Assembly: GCF_022213065.1 (NCBI RefSeq)
Contig: NZ_JAKLJA010000017.1
Coordinates: 62,001-126,000, forward strand
Length of the DNA: 64,000 nt
Source of the DNA: Paraburkholderia tagetis
GTDB taxonomy: Bacteria > Pseudomonadota > Gammaproteobacteria > Burkholderiales > Burkholderiaceae
Direction of reading: 5' to 3'
Below, one piece after another: positions 50,853 through 58,381 of this stretch. The translations under genes were made by a program, and so were the position numbers. The notes below the pieces were generated by a model that was not told where the DNA came from, searched no databases, and saw nothing but the letters and a program-made list of their open reading frames with translations. The stretch's first letter is position 1, and every line of letters starts with the position of its first letter.

Positions 50853-50884
50853 ACGCCGTCACGCCATCACGCCATCACGCCATC
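50853..50884. repeat. 8-bp tandem repeat x4 over the DUF1839 stop codon
   Basis: ACGCCGTC, ACGCCATC, ACGCCATC, ACGCCATC. The stop codon of the DUF1839 gene (50875-50877) lies inside. An 8-bp unit is not a multiple of three, so copy-number change would alter the protein end. Confidence 0.9.
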
Positions 50885-51990
50885 AGCGCGGCGAGCGGCT
50901 CTAGCGTGTTTGCGTATTCCGCTTCGAGCACGTCGAAGCAATCGTCGCAGGTGTCGCGGCGATTGCGCGCCATCGCGCGCACGAGCCGGAACTGCATCAC
51001 CATCGCTTCCGAAGCCACCTTTTGCGCCGATGCCGCGATCGTCTCCGGAATCGCCACGTCCCGTTCGTTCAGCCACAGCAGATACTTCGAGAGGAATTCG
51101 AAGTTCGCGCCGAGCTGACGCATCAGGTTGAACGAGTACGGATGAAAGAAGCGTTCGCCGCGTTCGAGCAGCATGTCGAGCTGCGCCGGAAACGCCGTGC
51201 GCCATTCCGTTACCGGATTGCGCCGCGGGCGCCGCGCGAGATGCGCGCGCAGCAATCCGGCCGAGGCCTGCGCGAGCGCCGCGCCTTCGAGCGGCGCGCG
51301 CATGCGCTTGGCGAATTCCACATACGGAAACAGCAGATCCGCCTGGTCCGCGAACTGCGGCAGCTTGCGGAACACGCCGTCGTAGTCCTCGCCGTCGAGC
51401 CGGTGATAGCCCGTGTTGTGGAAGTAGCCCAGACGCTTGCCAGGTGGATCGATGAAGTCGATGCCCACGGTGGTCTTCGGATGCTCGCGCCGGTACGAAG
51501 TCGCGCGCGTGTTCGGCAGATAGAAGCCGTCCACTTCGACGAGCACGGTATGGCCGCGCTGCGTTTGCGCGAGCACACGGTCTTCGAGCGAATCGTAGAT
51601 CGCAAGCTCCGTGACCTGGGTGCCGTACAGATGCTCGATGTCTTCGAGCGGAAACTTGAAGAACGTGAACTGGTCGCCCTCGAAGTCCTGCGTCACCGTG
51701 AAGGCGAGCGCCGCGCGCGGATCGAATCCCATGCCGTGCAGCAACTCGATCCACAAATCGACGTAGCAGTTGGTCTCCACCCACACGCGCTCGCCCTGAT
51801 GCAGCGCGTGCGAGACGTGCTCGCGCGATGCGGCTTGCGCTGGCGCTGCATCCGAAGCGGCCGAAGCCGTCGAACCAGCCGCACCAGCCGCACCAGCCGC
51901 ACCAGCCGCACCAACCGAAGCAGTCGAATCGGCGCCGCTGGGGCAATCCGCGGGCGTGAGCGCGGCAGCGGGCTCGGTGGGTGCGTTCAT
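50875..51990 (-). CDS. DUF1839 family protein of the aminoacyl-carrier-protein operon
   Basis: 371 residues. After an Ala/Gly/Ser-rich lead (residues about 15-50, GAAGAAGAAGAAG from a 9-bp repeat) comes VWVETNCYVDLWIELLHGMG, DPRAALAFTVTQDFEGDQFT, FFKFPLEDIEHLYGTQVTEL, GHTVLVEVDGFYLPNTRATS, TTVGIDFIDPPGKRLGYFHN and a helical C-terminus. The middle resembles a papain-like or thioesterase-like scaffold with conserved Cys (TNCYVD) and His, but no enzyme assignment is secure. DUF1839 is found with amino acid:[carrier protein] ligases. The ATG overlaps the ligase stop (ATGA, 51987-51990). Confidence 0.82.
   Translation of the reverse strand: MNAPTEPAAALTPADCPSGADSTASVGAAGAAGAAGAAGSTASAASDAAPAQAASREHVSHALHQGERVWVETNCYVDLWIELLHGMGFDPRAALAFTVTQDFEGDQFTFFKFPLEDIEHLYGTQVTELAIYDSLEDRVLAQTQRGHTVLVEVDGFYLPNTRATSYRREHPKTTVGIDFIDPPGKRLGYFHNTGYHRLDGEDYDGVFRKLPQFADQADLLFPYVEFAKRMRAPLEGAALAQASAGLLRAHLARRPRRNPVTEWRTAFPAQLDMLLERGERFFHPYSFNLMRQLGANFEFLSKYLLWLNERDVAIPETIAASAQKVASEAMVMQFRLVRAMARNRRDTCDDCFDVLEAEYANTLEPLAALMA
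51874..51909. repeat. 9-bp in-frame tandem repeat x4
   Basis: ACCAGCCGC four times, encoding the AAG repeat near the N-terminus of the DUF1839 protein. In frame, so copy-number change only alters linker length. Confidence 0.95.
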
Positions 51991-53018
51991 ACGCGAGCCT
52001 CCGCAAGCGCGTGCTCGACGCGTGCCTTCGTGTCGCCCCACAGCACGGCGCGCACTTCGTCGGGCCAGGCGTTCACGTCGAGCCCGTGATGCTTGAGGAG
52101 CGCGAGGGTGATGCGCTCCATGCCGAAGCCGACGCAGCCCGTGTGCGCGATCGAGCCGTCGTCGCACTGGATCTTCCAGATGCCGCCGAAATGATCCATG
52201 TGGTAGTTGAACGAGAGGCAGGCCGTCTTGCCGTCCGCGTTCGCCACCGGAATCAGCAGCTCGAACTTGAGTTCCTGGACGCGCTGGCTGTCCGCGACGA
52301 TCTTGCCGCCGCGCCCGAAGAACGGGTCGTTGGCGAGATCGACGTCGACCGGCAGCCCGAGCAGCGAGACCAGCAGCGAGCCGCGATCGATCCACATCTG
52401 GCGGAACGCCATGACCTGCTCCGCAGTGCCGAGGCGCACGTATTCGCGCTGGCGGAACATCTGCATGCGCGCGGGATCGAGCGAGGGCTCATGGCGAAAG
52501 CAGTACGAGAGCACGTCGATGGTGTGGCCGCCCGCGGGCAGCGGGCCGCGCCGCGCCATCACCGGATAGATCGGATAGCAGGCCGCCGGCGTGAGCACGA
52601 GGCGCGTGGGCTTTTGCTGCTCCATCCATGCGGGGTCGCGGTCGTCGTCGCTCTGGCTCATGGCGTCGTCGAGGCACCGCAACAGGCGCATCTGGCCCGC
52701 TTCGTTGCCGCAGAACGAATGGATCGTGCCGGCGAGCTGCGGGAAGTTCTTCAGGTACTCGCTGTCCTCGAAGTCGGTGCGCCGCAACGCGGGCGGAAAG
52801 CGCAACACTTCGGGATCCTGATCGGCGCCCAGATGCGTGATCGCCACGTTCAGGCGCTCGACCACGTCTTCGAACACCTGGCTGCGGCCATAGAGGCCAT
52901 TTTCGCCGGTGTCGATGAGGATGCCGCTCGCGATCAGCGCGTCGCGGAAGCTCGGCGCCGAGGGCTCGGCACCCTCGGCGCTCGCGTGCAGCGCCGCGGT
53001 TTCGGTCATCGTGTTCAT
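51987..53018 (-). CDS. Amino acid--[acyl-carrier-protein] ligase (class II aaRS homologue)
   Basis: 343 residues. A truncated homologue of atypical seryl-tRNA synthetase that adenylates an amino acid and loads it on the 4'-phosphopantetheine of a carrier protein rather than tRNA. Class II motif 2 is about 171-196 (SYCFRHEPSLDPARMQMFRQ, REYVRLGT), motif 3 about 297-312 (GFGMERITLALLKHHG). Cys147 (TPAACYPI), Glu177 and Cys295 (HTGCVGFG) are placed as the zinc ligands of this family. The tRNA-binding arm is absent. Bradyrhizobium relatives activate glycine or alanine; the substrate here is unknown. It starts 1 bp after the dehydrogenase gene and overlaps the DUF1839 gene. Confidence 0.92.
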   Translation of the reverse strand: MNTMTETAALHASAEGAEPSAPSFRDALIASGILIDTGENGLYGRSQVFEDVVERLNVAITHLGADQDPEVLRFPPALRRTDFEDSEYLKNFPQLAGTIHSFCGNEAGQMRLLRCLDDAMSQSDDDRDPAWMEQQKPTRLVLTPAACYPIYPVMARRGPLPAGGHTIDVLSYCFRHEPSLDPARMQMFRQREYVRLGTAEQVMAFRQMWIDRGSLLVSLLGLPVDVDLANDPFFGRGGKIVADSQRVQELKFELLIPVANADGKTACLSFNYHMDHFGGIWKIQCDDGSIAHTGCVGFGMERITLALLKHHGLDVNAWPDEVRAVLWGDTKARVEHALAEARV

Positions 53019-53019
53019 G

Positions 53020-54369
53020 TCACGCTCTCCCCGGGCTGGCCGGACGCTGGGCGAGCAAGAGGCTCGCGGTGTTCTGGGCGATGCGGTCGTTGTTGATCAT
53101 GAGCGGCGCCGAATGCAGGTCGCGCAGATGGCGGCCCACGCTGTACTCGGTGCCGTTCTTGTAGCCGGCCATGCCGCAGATCATCAGCACTTCCTGCACG
53201 ACGAGCAGCGCTGTCGAGGAGATGCTCGTCTTCAGCGTGTTCATGTCCGACGCGTAGTGCAGTTGCGCGGAGAGCGGGGCGTCCGCGTCGCTACCGCCTT
53301 GATCGCCCGGGTGGCCCTGCTGTGCCTGGCGCGCGAGGCGCGCATCGTGCTCCGCCTGCGCCGCGTCGAGCGCCACCGAAAGGCGTGCCTGCATCATCTG
53401 CAACAGGCCCACCGCCTCGGCGAGCCGCATGCCCGCCGGCGGCACGGAGCCGGGCTTGGCGCGCGCCTGAGCACGGAAGAACGCTTGTGCGCGATTGACG
53501 GCGTCGGCGGCGATGCCGGTCCACACCGAGGCCCACAGCGTGTGCGAGACGGGCAGCATGGTGCGATCGGAAATCTCGGCGAAGGGCGTGGGCAGGATCT
53601 GTTCGGCGTGGCCTTGCGCGACGAGGCGAAAGCCCTCGCTACACGTGCCGCGCATGCCCATCGAGTCCCACGTGCCGCGCTTTTCCAGTTCGAGATCGCC
53701 TAGCAGCGTCACGATCAGCACCTGGTCGGAGGCCGGCGATTCGGCGGTGCGCCGCGCGGTGACGAGAATGCCGTCGGCGTGCGCGCCATACGAAATGGTG
53801 GGCGCCATTTTCTCGATGTTAAAGCGCCCGTCGACGACCTCGACCGCGCAGGCGCTCGTGCGCATGCTGCCGCCGATGTTCTCCTCGGAGGTGGCGGACG
53901 CGAGCAGCCATTGGCGCTCGACGAGCTGCGCGAGCACGTCCTGATGCCAGGGCGTGTGCGCGCCGTGCTCCATGATGCAGGCCACCTGGATCTGGTGCAT
54001 CGCGTAGATCATCGCCGTGGAGGCGCAGCCGTGCGCGAGCGTCTCGCAGATGGCCGCGACCTCGGCGAGCGACAGGCCCGCGCCGCCAAAGCGCGAGGGC
54101 ACCATCGCGGAGAGCAGGCGCTCGGACTTGAGCGCATCGAAGGCTTCCACCGGAAAGCGTGCTTCGCGGTCAACATGGTCGGCGTGGCGCGCGGCGACTT
54201 GTGCCGCGCGCTGCGCCGCTTCGCGCCACGTGCCGGTTGCAGGGTCTTGCGCGGGAGCTTCCGTCTGAACATCGGCCGCAGCATCCGCTTGATCGTTTGC
54301 GCACGCATCCGCCGGGGCGGGGGCCTGCCGCTCGGGCTCCACGGCGGCATCGGTATGGGGGGCGTTCAT
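53020..54369 (-). CDS. Acyl-CoA dehydrogenase-like flavoprotein
   Basis: 449 residues. ACAD fold: FDALKSERLLSAMVPSRFGG, GLSLAEVAAICETLAHGCAS, ATSEENIGGSMRTSACAVEV, RGTWDSMGMRGTCSEGFRLV, and the C-terminal LMICGMAGYKNGTEYSVGRH then LRDLHSAPLMINNDRIAQN. It probably oxidises an aminoacyl group on the neighbouring carrier protein, either as a dehydrogenase (compare PltE acting on prolyl-carrier protein) or, given a flavin reductase nearby, as a group D flavin monooxygenase. The N-terminal 45 residues are a low-complexity acidic Ala/Pro stretch. The ATG overlaps the ACP stop (ATGA, 54366-54369). Confidence 0.88.
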   Translation of the reverse strand: MNAPHTDAAVEPERQAPAPADACANDQADAAADVQTEAPAQDPATGTWREAAQRAAQVAARHADHVDREARFPVEAFDALKSERLLSAMVPSRFGGAGLSLAEVAAICETLAHGCASTAMIYAMHQIQVACIMEHGAHTPWHQDVLAQLVERQWLLASATSEENIGGSMRTSACAVEVVDGRFNIEKMAPTISYGAHADGILVTARRTAESPASDQVLIVTLLGDLELEKRGTWDSMGMRGTCSEGFRLVAQGHAEQILPTPFAEISDRTMLPVSHTLWASVWTGIAADAVNRAQAFFRAQARAKPGSVPPAGMRLAEAVGLLQMMQARLSVALDAAQAEHDARLARQAQQGHPGDQGGSDADAPLSAQLHYASDMNTLKTSISSTALLVVQEVLMICGMAGYKNGTEYSVGRHLRDLHSAPLMINNDRIAQNTASLLLAQRPASPGRA

Positions 54370-54617
54370 GCTGCCGCCTTTGCCTGCTGCAGCTCGGTGA
54401 CCGCGGCGGCGAGCGAGTCGATGCTCGAAAACAGGCGCCGCGTGAGCATGCGGTCCGGGATCTCAATGCCGAACTCGTCTTCGATGGCGAGCATCAGATG
54501 GACCGTCGCGAGTGAAGAAAGACCCGCGGCGTAGAGATCGGCATCGTCGGCCAGCGCATCGGCCGGTACGTCGAGACGGGCCGATTCGGAAAGAATGCGT
54601 CGCAGTGCGGTTTTCAT
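54366..54617 (-). CDS. Acyl/aminoacyl carrier protein
   Basis: 83 residues. Four-helix carrier-protein pattern: KTALRRILSESARLDVPADA, LYAAGLSSLATVHLMLAIED, EFGIEIPDRMLTRRLFSSID. Ser35 (GLSSLATV) is the predicted 4'-phosphopantetheine site. Helix II after the Ser is typical of stand-alone ACPs. First gene of the operon and the probable substrate of the amino acid ligase encoded two genes downstream. Confidence 0.92.
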   Translation of the reverse strand: MKTALRRILSESARLDVPADALADDADLYAAGLSSLATVHLMLAIEDEFGIEIPDRMLTRRLFSSIDSLAAAVTELQQAKAAA

Positions 54618-54988
54618 GGCGGAGGTGCCCCCTCGGGTGAATGGCGCTTCGATTCAGGTGCGGGTTTCGACGATCCATGCCCGCGCGTGCGATGTCGGCA
54701 GGCTGCGCGTCAATGGCTCGTATTTAACGGAAAGGTATCTGTTGGCGTCGGTGCGGCAGCGCACTCAAGCGCGTTGTACCGAAGTGCTGCCGACCTTGCG
54801 CCGCTGCATTGCCGCCGAGCCGCAGATTGCGCCCAAAACCGCCTGAAAGTGTGTGTGCGCGCGTACAGATGCGCGCAAGGCCCTTTGTTCTAATGAGCGC
54901 GATGTCCGCCACGGCGGACTGCGCGTGCCGCTGCGCCGCGTGCGGCCGATATGCGGCCCAGGGTCTCGAACCTCATTGGAGAGGCGTA
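54618..54988. promoter_or_regulatory. Divergent control region of the carrier-protein operon and methyltransferase
   Basis: 371 bp. Contains hairpins TGCGCGC...GCGCGCA (54857-54878) and GTCCGCC-AC-GGCGGAC (54904-54919), and an AT-rich patch near 54720-54740 (GTATTTAACGGAAAGG). An in-frame ATG at 54893 would add 32 residues with a Cys-rich stretch (CACRCAACG) to the methyltransferase, but the good ribosome site lies at 54978. No separate gene seen. Confidence 0.45.
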
Positions 54989-55804
54989 ATGGACATGCAG
55001 CTTCCGCTTGATCAGATCAATCAGCGAGCGTGGACGACGCGCGACGCCTTTCGCGAATTCACGCGGGAGAAGATGTGGACCGACGCGGGAGAGGAGGCCG
55101 CATTCGCGCGCATTGCAAACGAATGCCGGGGCCAGCCGCTGCTCGACATCGGCATCGGCGCGGGCCGCACGGTGCCGCTCATGATGCATATGTCGTCCGA
55201 CTATACGGGCATCGACTACACGGCGAGCCTGCTCGAGCAGTCGCGCAAGCGCTTTCCCGGCGTGGATCTGCGTCACATGGATGCGCGCGACATGGCTGCG
55301 CTGCCGAGCGACCACTTCGCGTTGACAGCATTTAGCTGGAACGGCATCGATTGCGTGGACTACGACGACCGCGTGCGCATCCTGCGCGAGATGCATCGCG
55401 TGACGCGCCCCGGCGGCCTCGTGCTCTTTTCGACGCACAACCGGGGCGGCCCCGGCTTCGACGAGCGGCCGCGGCAACTGCTGCCGCGCCTTTGCGCGAA
55501 TCCGCTGCGCTTTGGCTGGCGCGTGCTGCGCGCCGCGCGCCTGCTGCCGCTCGCGACGTGGAATTACCGGCGCAATGTGCGCCTGCATCGCGACTTCGAG
55601 GGGTATTCGATCCGCACGGCGGCGGCGCACTACTTCGGCATTGTGATCGTCTACACCACGCTGCCCGAGCAGCGCCGGCAGCTCGAAGCGCTGGGCTTCG
55701 AGGTCGACGCGGTGTATGGCAGTTGCGAAGGCGATCTGATCCCGCCCGGGCAGCAGACCAGCGACGCGTGGTGGCTGCACTTCATCGCGCGCAAAGTGTC
55801 TTGA
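54989..55804 (+). CDS. Class I SAM-dependent methyltransferase
   Basis: 271 residues. SAM-binding motif I is PLLDIGIGAGRTVPLMM, acidic loop YTGIDYTASLLEQSRKRFPG, motif near FALTAFSWNGIDCVDYDDRV, then RPGGLVLFSTHNRGGPGF. The C-terminal half (FEGYSIRTAAAHYFGIVIVY, TTLPEQRRQLEALGFEVDAV) is of the Methyltransf_11/25 type acting on small molecules. GGAGAGG lies upstream of the ATG at 54989. It is divergent from the ACP operon and followed by a flavin reductase, so both may serve the same pathway. Confidence 0.88.
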   Translation: MDMQLPLDQINQRAWTTRDAFREFTREKMWTDAGEEAAFARIANECRGQPLLDIGIGAGRTVPLMMHMSSDYTGIDYTASLLEQSRKRFPGVDLRHMDARDMAALPSDHFALTAFSWNGIDCVDYDDRVRILREMHRVTRPGGLVLFSTHNRGGPGFDERPRQLLPRLCANPLRFGWRVLRAARLLPLATWNYRRNVRLHRDFEGYSIRTAAAHYFGIVIVYTTLPEQRRQLEALGFEVDAVYGSCEGDLIPPGQQTSDAWWLHFIARKVS

Positions 55805-55905
55805 TGATGCACCGGCGGCGTGGGGCGATCGCGCAGCGGTTGCGATCGGCTGAAATCCGCTACGGCGCCGGGTCTTCCGGGAAGGCCTCAGCAAGGAGAC
55901 CGGCC

Positions 55906-56619
55906 ATGAACGCACACGGGCTCGCGATGAGCGAACCAGCCGCGAGCGGGGCGCGCGCGACGCATGACGTCGATGTTCAGTGCAGCGCGGCCACGGCAAC
56001 GAATGTGGCGAAGAGCGTGGCAACGAATGTGGCAACCAACGTGGCAAAAAACGTGGCGACCAACGCGGCAACAAGCGCGGCAAAAAACGCGGCAACAAGC
56101 GCGGCAACAAGCGCGGCAACGCAGGCAGGCGAGCCGCCGCGCTTCGACGAGCGGCGGCTGCGCACCGCGCTTGGGCACTTCGCGACCGGCGTGGTGGTGA
56201 TCTCTACAGGCAGCGGCGACACGCTCCATGCCATGACGGCCAACGCATTCATGTCGGGCTCGCTGCGGCCGCCGCTCATCGTGGTGTCGGTCGGGCAGCA
56301 TGCGCGCATGCACGAACGGCTCATGTGCGCCGAGCGCTTTGGCGTGAGCGTCCTCTCCGACGAGCAGGAGCCCCATAGCCGTCATTTCGCGGGCGAGCCG
56401 CAAAGCTGGCTCGCGCCGCGCTTCACGGAAGTGGACGGGCTCGACGGCGTCGTGCTGCTGGAGCGTGCGGTCGCGCGCTTCGGGCTGCGCATGACCGATC
56501 GCCATGCGTGCGGCGATCACACGTTGTTCGTGGGAGAGGTCATGGCGTTTTCGCTCGACGAGCGCGCACCGCTCGTGTTTTTCGGCGGACGTTATGCGGG
56601 CGTGGCCAAGGTGCGCTGA
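55906..56619 (+). CDS. Flavin reductase-like (FMN-binding split barrel) protein
   Basis: 237 residues. The C-terminal about 160 residues are a flavin reductase of HpaC type: RTALGHFATGVVVISTG, HAMTANAFMSGSLRPPLIVV, SVLSDEQEPHSRHFAG, GDHTLFVGEVMAFSLDERAP, LVFFGGRYAGVAKV. It should supply reduced FMN/FAD to a partner monooxygenase, plausibly the ACAD-like enzyme of the adjacent operon. Residues about 30-73 are a repeat of the form ATNVAKSV, coded by eleven 12-bp units. AAGGAG precedes the ATG at 55906. It follows the methyltransferase by 101 bp. Confidence 0.88.
   Translation: MNAHGLAMSEPAASGARATHDVDVQCSAATATNVAKSVATNVATNVAKNVATNAATSAAKNAATSAATSAATQAGEPPRFDERRLRTALGHFATGVVVISTGSGDTLHAMTANAFMSGSLRPPLIVVSVGQHARMHERLMCAERFGVSVLSDEQEPHSRHFAGEPQSWLAPRFTEVDGLDGVVLLERAVARFGLRMTDRHACGDHTLFVGEVMAFSLDERAPLVFFGGRYAGVAKVR
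55995..56126. repeat. 12-bp in-frame tandem repeat x11
   Basis: Units of the type GGCAACAAGCGC from 55995 to 56126, each encoding four residues (ATNV/AKNV/ATSA). All units keep GGC at the start, and codon positions 4-9 vary between AAC/AAA/GAC and AAC/AGC/AAT. Confidence 0.95.
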
Positions 56620-57172
56620 AGTTTCGATGAAGGTTCGCTGAAGGTTCGTCGCATAGCGCACGCTTTCGTCCGGCAAATTGAAAAAGCGGCAATGCGCAGA
56701 CTAATTCGAAAACCCATACGAAAACCCATACGAAAACCCACGCGCCATAGCCACGCGATGTGAATTCATGGCGCCGCATGCATTCCTTCGATCAATCAAT
56801 TGATCAGTGAAATGCACCGCTTTCGGTGCGGTTGCGCGCGCAATCGCATCTGCCGCGCGTGCTTGCACGCCGCGCGATAAATCCTTTCACGACGATCACA
56901 AACCGTTGGTGGGGTTGCGCACGGAATCGCCGCTGCGCTCCTCGTACCGTGTCGATATGGACCCGGACATCGCACGAGCAGTGCCGGGATCCTCAACAAA
57001 AGCGTACTGCGTGGACAGGACGATCTGCGCGTGTCGTCTCGGGTGGCGGCGAACGGGGAAGCACACACCGTTCGGCACCGACGCCAGATGACCGTTGCAG
57101 GTGACACGACAGCAACGCGCTGCATGGGGGCGAATACGTTCACTGAACACGCCACGTTTTTGGGGTAGGGAT
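56620..57172. promoter_or_regulatory. 553-bp spacer upstream of the exopolysaccharide operon
   Basis: No gene seen. Contains a 12-bp x3 repeat (56707-56741), inverted repeats GATCAA-TCAA-TTGATC (56790-56805) and GCACCG-CTTT-CGGTGC (56814-56829), and an AT-rich stretch around 56860-56900. It probably carries the promoter of the priming transferase-wza-wzc operon. No JUMPstart/ops element was found. The ribosome site before the next gene is GGGGTAGGG. Confidence 0.5.
56707..56741. repeat. 12-bp tandem repeat x3
   Basis: CGAAAACCCATA, CGAAAACCCATA, CGAAAACCCA in direct succession. Confidence 0.95.
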
Positions 57173-58381
57173 ATGTATGCGCTAGTCCATCGCGCGATCG
57201 ATATCGCGCTTATCGTGCTGGGTGCGTTTGGAGCCGTGCACCTGAATCTGAACCTCCCCGACGTGAGCCCGGCGCATCGTCTCGATCCCACGCTCGTCGC
57301 CTTCGTGGCGGCGCTGGCGTTGTCCGTGTTTCCCGCGTGCGGCACCTATCCGTCGCGCGGCAGCCGCTCGGTCATGAATGTCGCGAGCCGCACGGCGTTT
57401 GCGTGGCTCGCGGTGCAGCTTTGCGCGCTGGCCCTGCTTTATGGCCTGCATCGAGATCATCTGATTTCCATGCCGTGGTTCATCCACTGGACGCTGACCA
57501 CAGGTATTTCGCTGCTCGCTTCGCACGCGCTTTTCGTCAGTGGATTCAGCGCGGCGCGTCACGCGGGTGCGTGGTTGCGGCGCAGCCACGCGGTGCATGA
57601 GCCGCTCGGGGCGCTGGTGCCGGTGGTGCAGCTTGCGCCGGTGGTGCACGCGGTGCGTGAGCCGCTCGGGGCGCTGGTGCCAGTGGTGCAGCTTGCGCCG
57701 GTGGTGCACGCGGTGCCCGGAGTGCCGGGAGTGCCGGTGGCGCAGCTCGATGCGCGCTCGCGCATGGGCGCGGCGCGGCATGCGGTGAAGCGCGTGTTCG
57801 ACATTGTGGTCGGCTCCATGCTGATCGTGATGCTGCTGCCTGCGCTCCTCTTGCTGGCGCTGATCGTGAAGAGCGATGGCGGGCCCGCGTTGTACGGTCA
57901 TACGCGGGTCGGGCGCAATGGCAAGAAGTTTCGTTGTCTGAAGTTTCGCTCGATGGTGGTGAATTCGGAGGAGGTGCTCAAGCAACTGCTCGCCACCGAC
58001 CCCGAGGCGCGCGCCGAGTGGGAGCGCGAGTTCAAGCTCAAGCACGACGTGCGCGTCACGCGTATCGGCCACTTCCTGCGCCGCTCGAGTCTCGACGAAC
58101 TGCCGCAGCTCTGGAACGTGGTGCGTGGCGAGATGAGCCTCGTCGGACCTCGCCCCATCATCGACCAGGAACTGGAGCGCTACGGCATCAACAGCAAGTA
58201 CTACCTGATGGCGACGCCCGGCATCACGGGGCTCTGGCAGGTGAGCGGGCGCTGCGAGACCGACTACGCGACGCGCGTTTCGCTCGACGTGAACTACGTG
58301 CAGAACTGGTCGCTGCATCGGGACATCGAGATTCTCTTCAAGACCTTCTTCGTGGTGATTCGAGGAACTGGCGCGTATTGA
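57173..58381 (+). CDS. Undecaprenyl-phosphate sugar phosphotransferase (exopolysaccharide priming enzyme)
   Basis: 402 residues. Four N-terminal helices (IDIALIVLGAFGAVHLNLNL, TLVAFVAALALSVFPACGTY, LAVQLCALALLYGLHRDHLI, TGISLLASHALFVSGFSAAR). A variable cytosolic loop contains a perfect 20-residue duplication (EPLGALVPVVQLAPVVHAV...). Then a bacterial sugar transferase domain: RVFDIVVGSMLIVMLLPALL, VKSDGGPALYGHTRVGRNGK, KFRCLKFRSMVVNSEE, RRSSLDELPQLWNVVRGEMS, LVGPRPIIDQELERYGINSK, WQVSGRCETDYATRVSLDVN. It transfers glucose- or galactose-1-phosphate to undecaprenyl phosphate. First gene of the rightward EPS operon. Shorter than the usual about 460 residues because the loop is reduced. Confidence 0.93.
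   Translation: MYALVHRAIDIALIVLGAFGAVHLNLNLPDVSPAHRLDPTLVAFVAALALSVFPACGTYPSRGSRSVMNVASRTAFAWLAVQLCALALLYGLHRDHLISMPWFIHWTLTTGISLLASHALFVSGFSAARHAGAWLRRSHAVHEPLGALVPVVQLAPVVHAVREPLGALVPVVQLAPVVHAVPGVPGVPVAQLDARSRMGAARHAVKRVFDIVVGSMLIVMLLPALLLLALIVKSDGGPALYGHTRVGRNGKKFRCLKFRSMVVNSEEVLKQLLATDPEARAEWEREFKLKHDVRVTRIGHFLRRSSLDELPQLWNVVRGEMSLVGPRPIIDQELERYGINSKYYLMATPGITGLWQVSGRCETDYATRVSLDVNYVQNWSLHRDIEILFKTFFVVIRGTGAY
57601..57720. repeat. 60-bp exact-length tandem duplication inside the priming transferase
   Basis: 57601-57660 and 57661-57720 differ at very few positions (for example C/A in GGTGCCGGTGG). Encodes two copies of 20 residues, EPLGALVPVVQLAPVVHAV(R/P). In frame. Confidence 0.97.

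Noticed and set aside
55995..56126. Regular repeat considered as a CRISPR-like array
   Set aside because: Units are 12 bp without spacers and lie in frame within a flavin reductase gene; no cas genes nearby.
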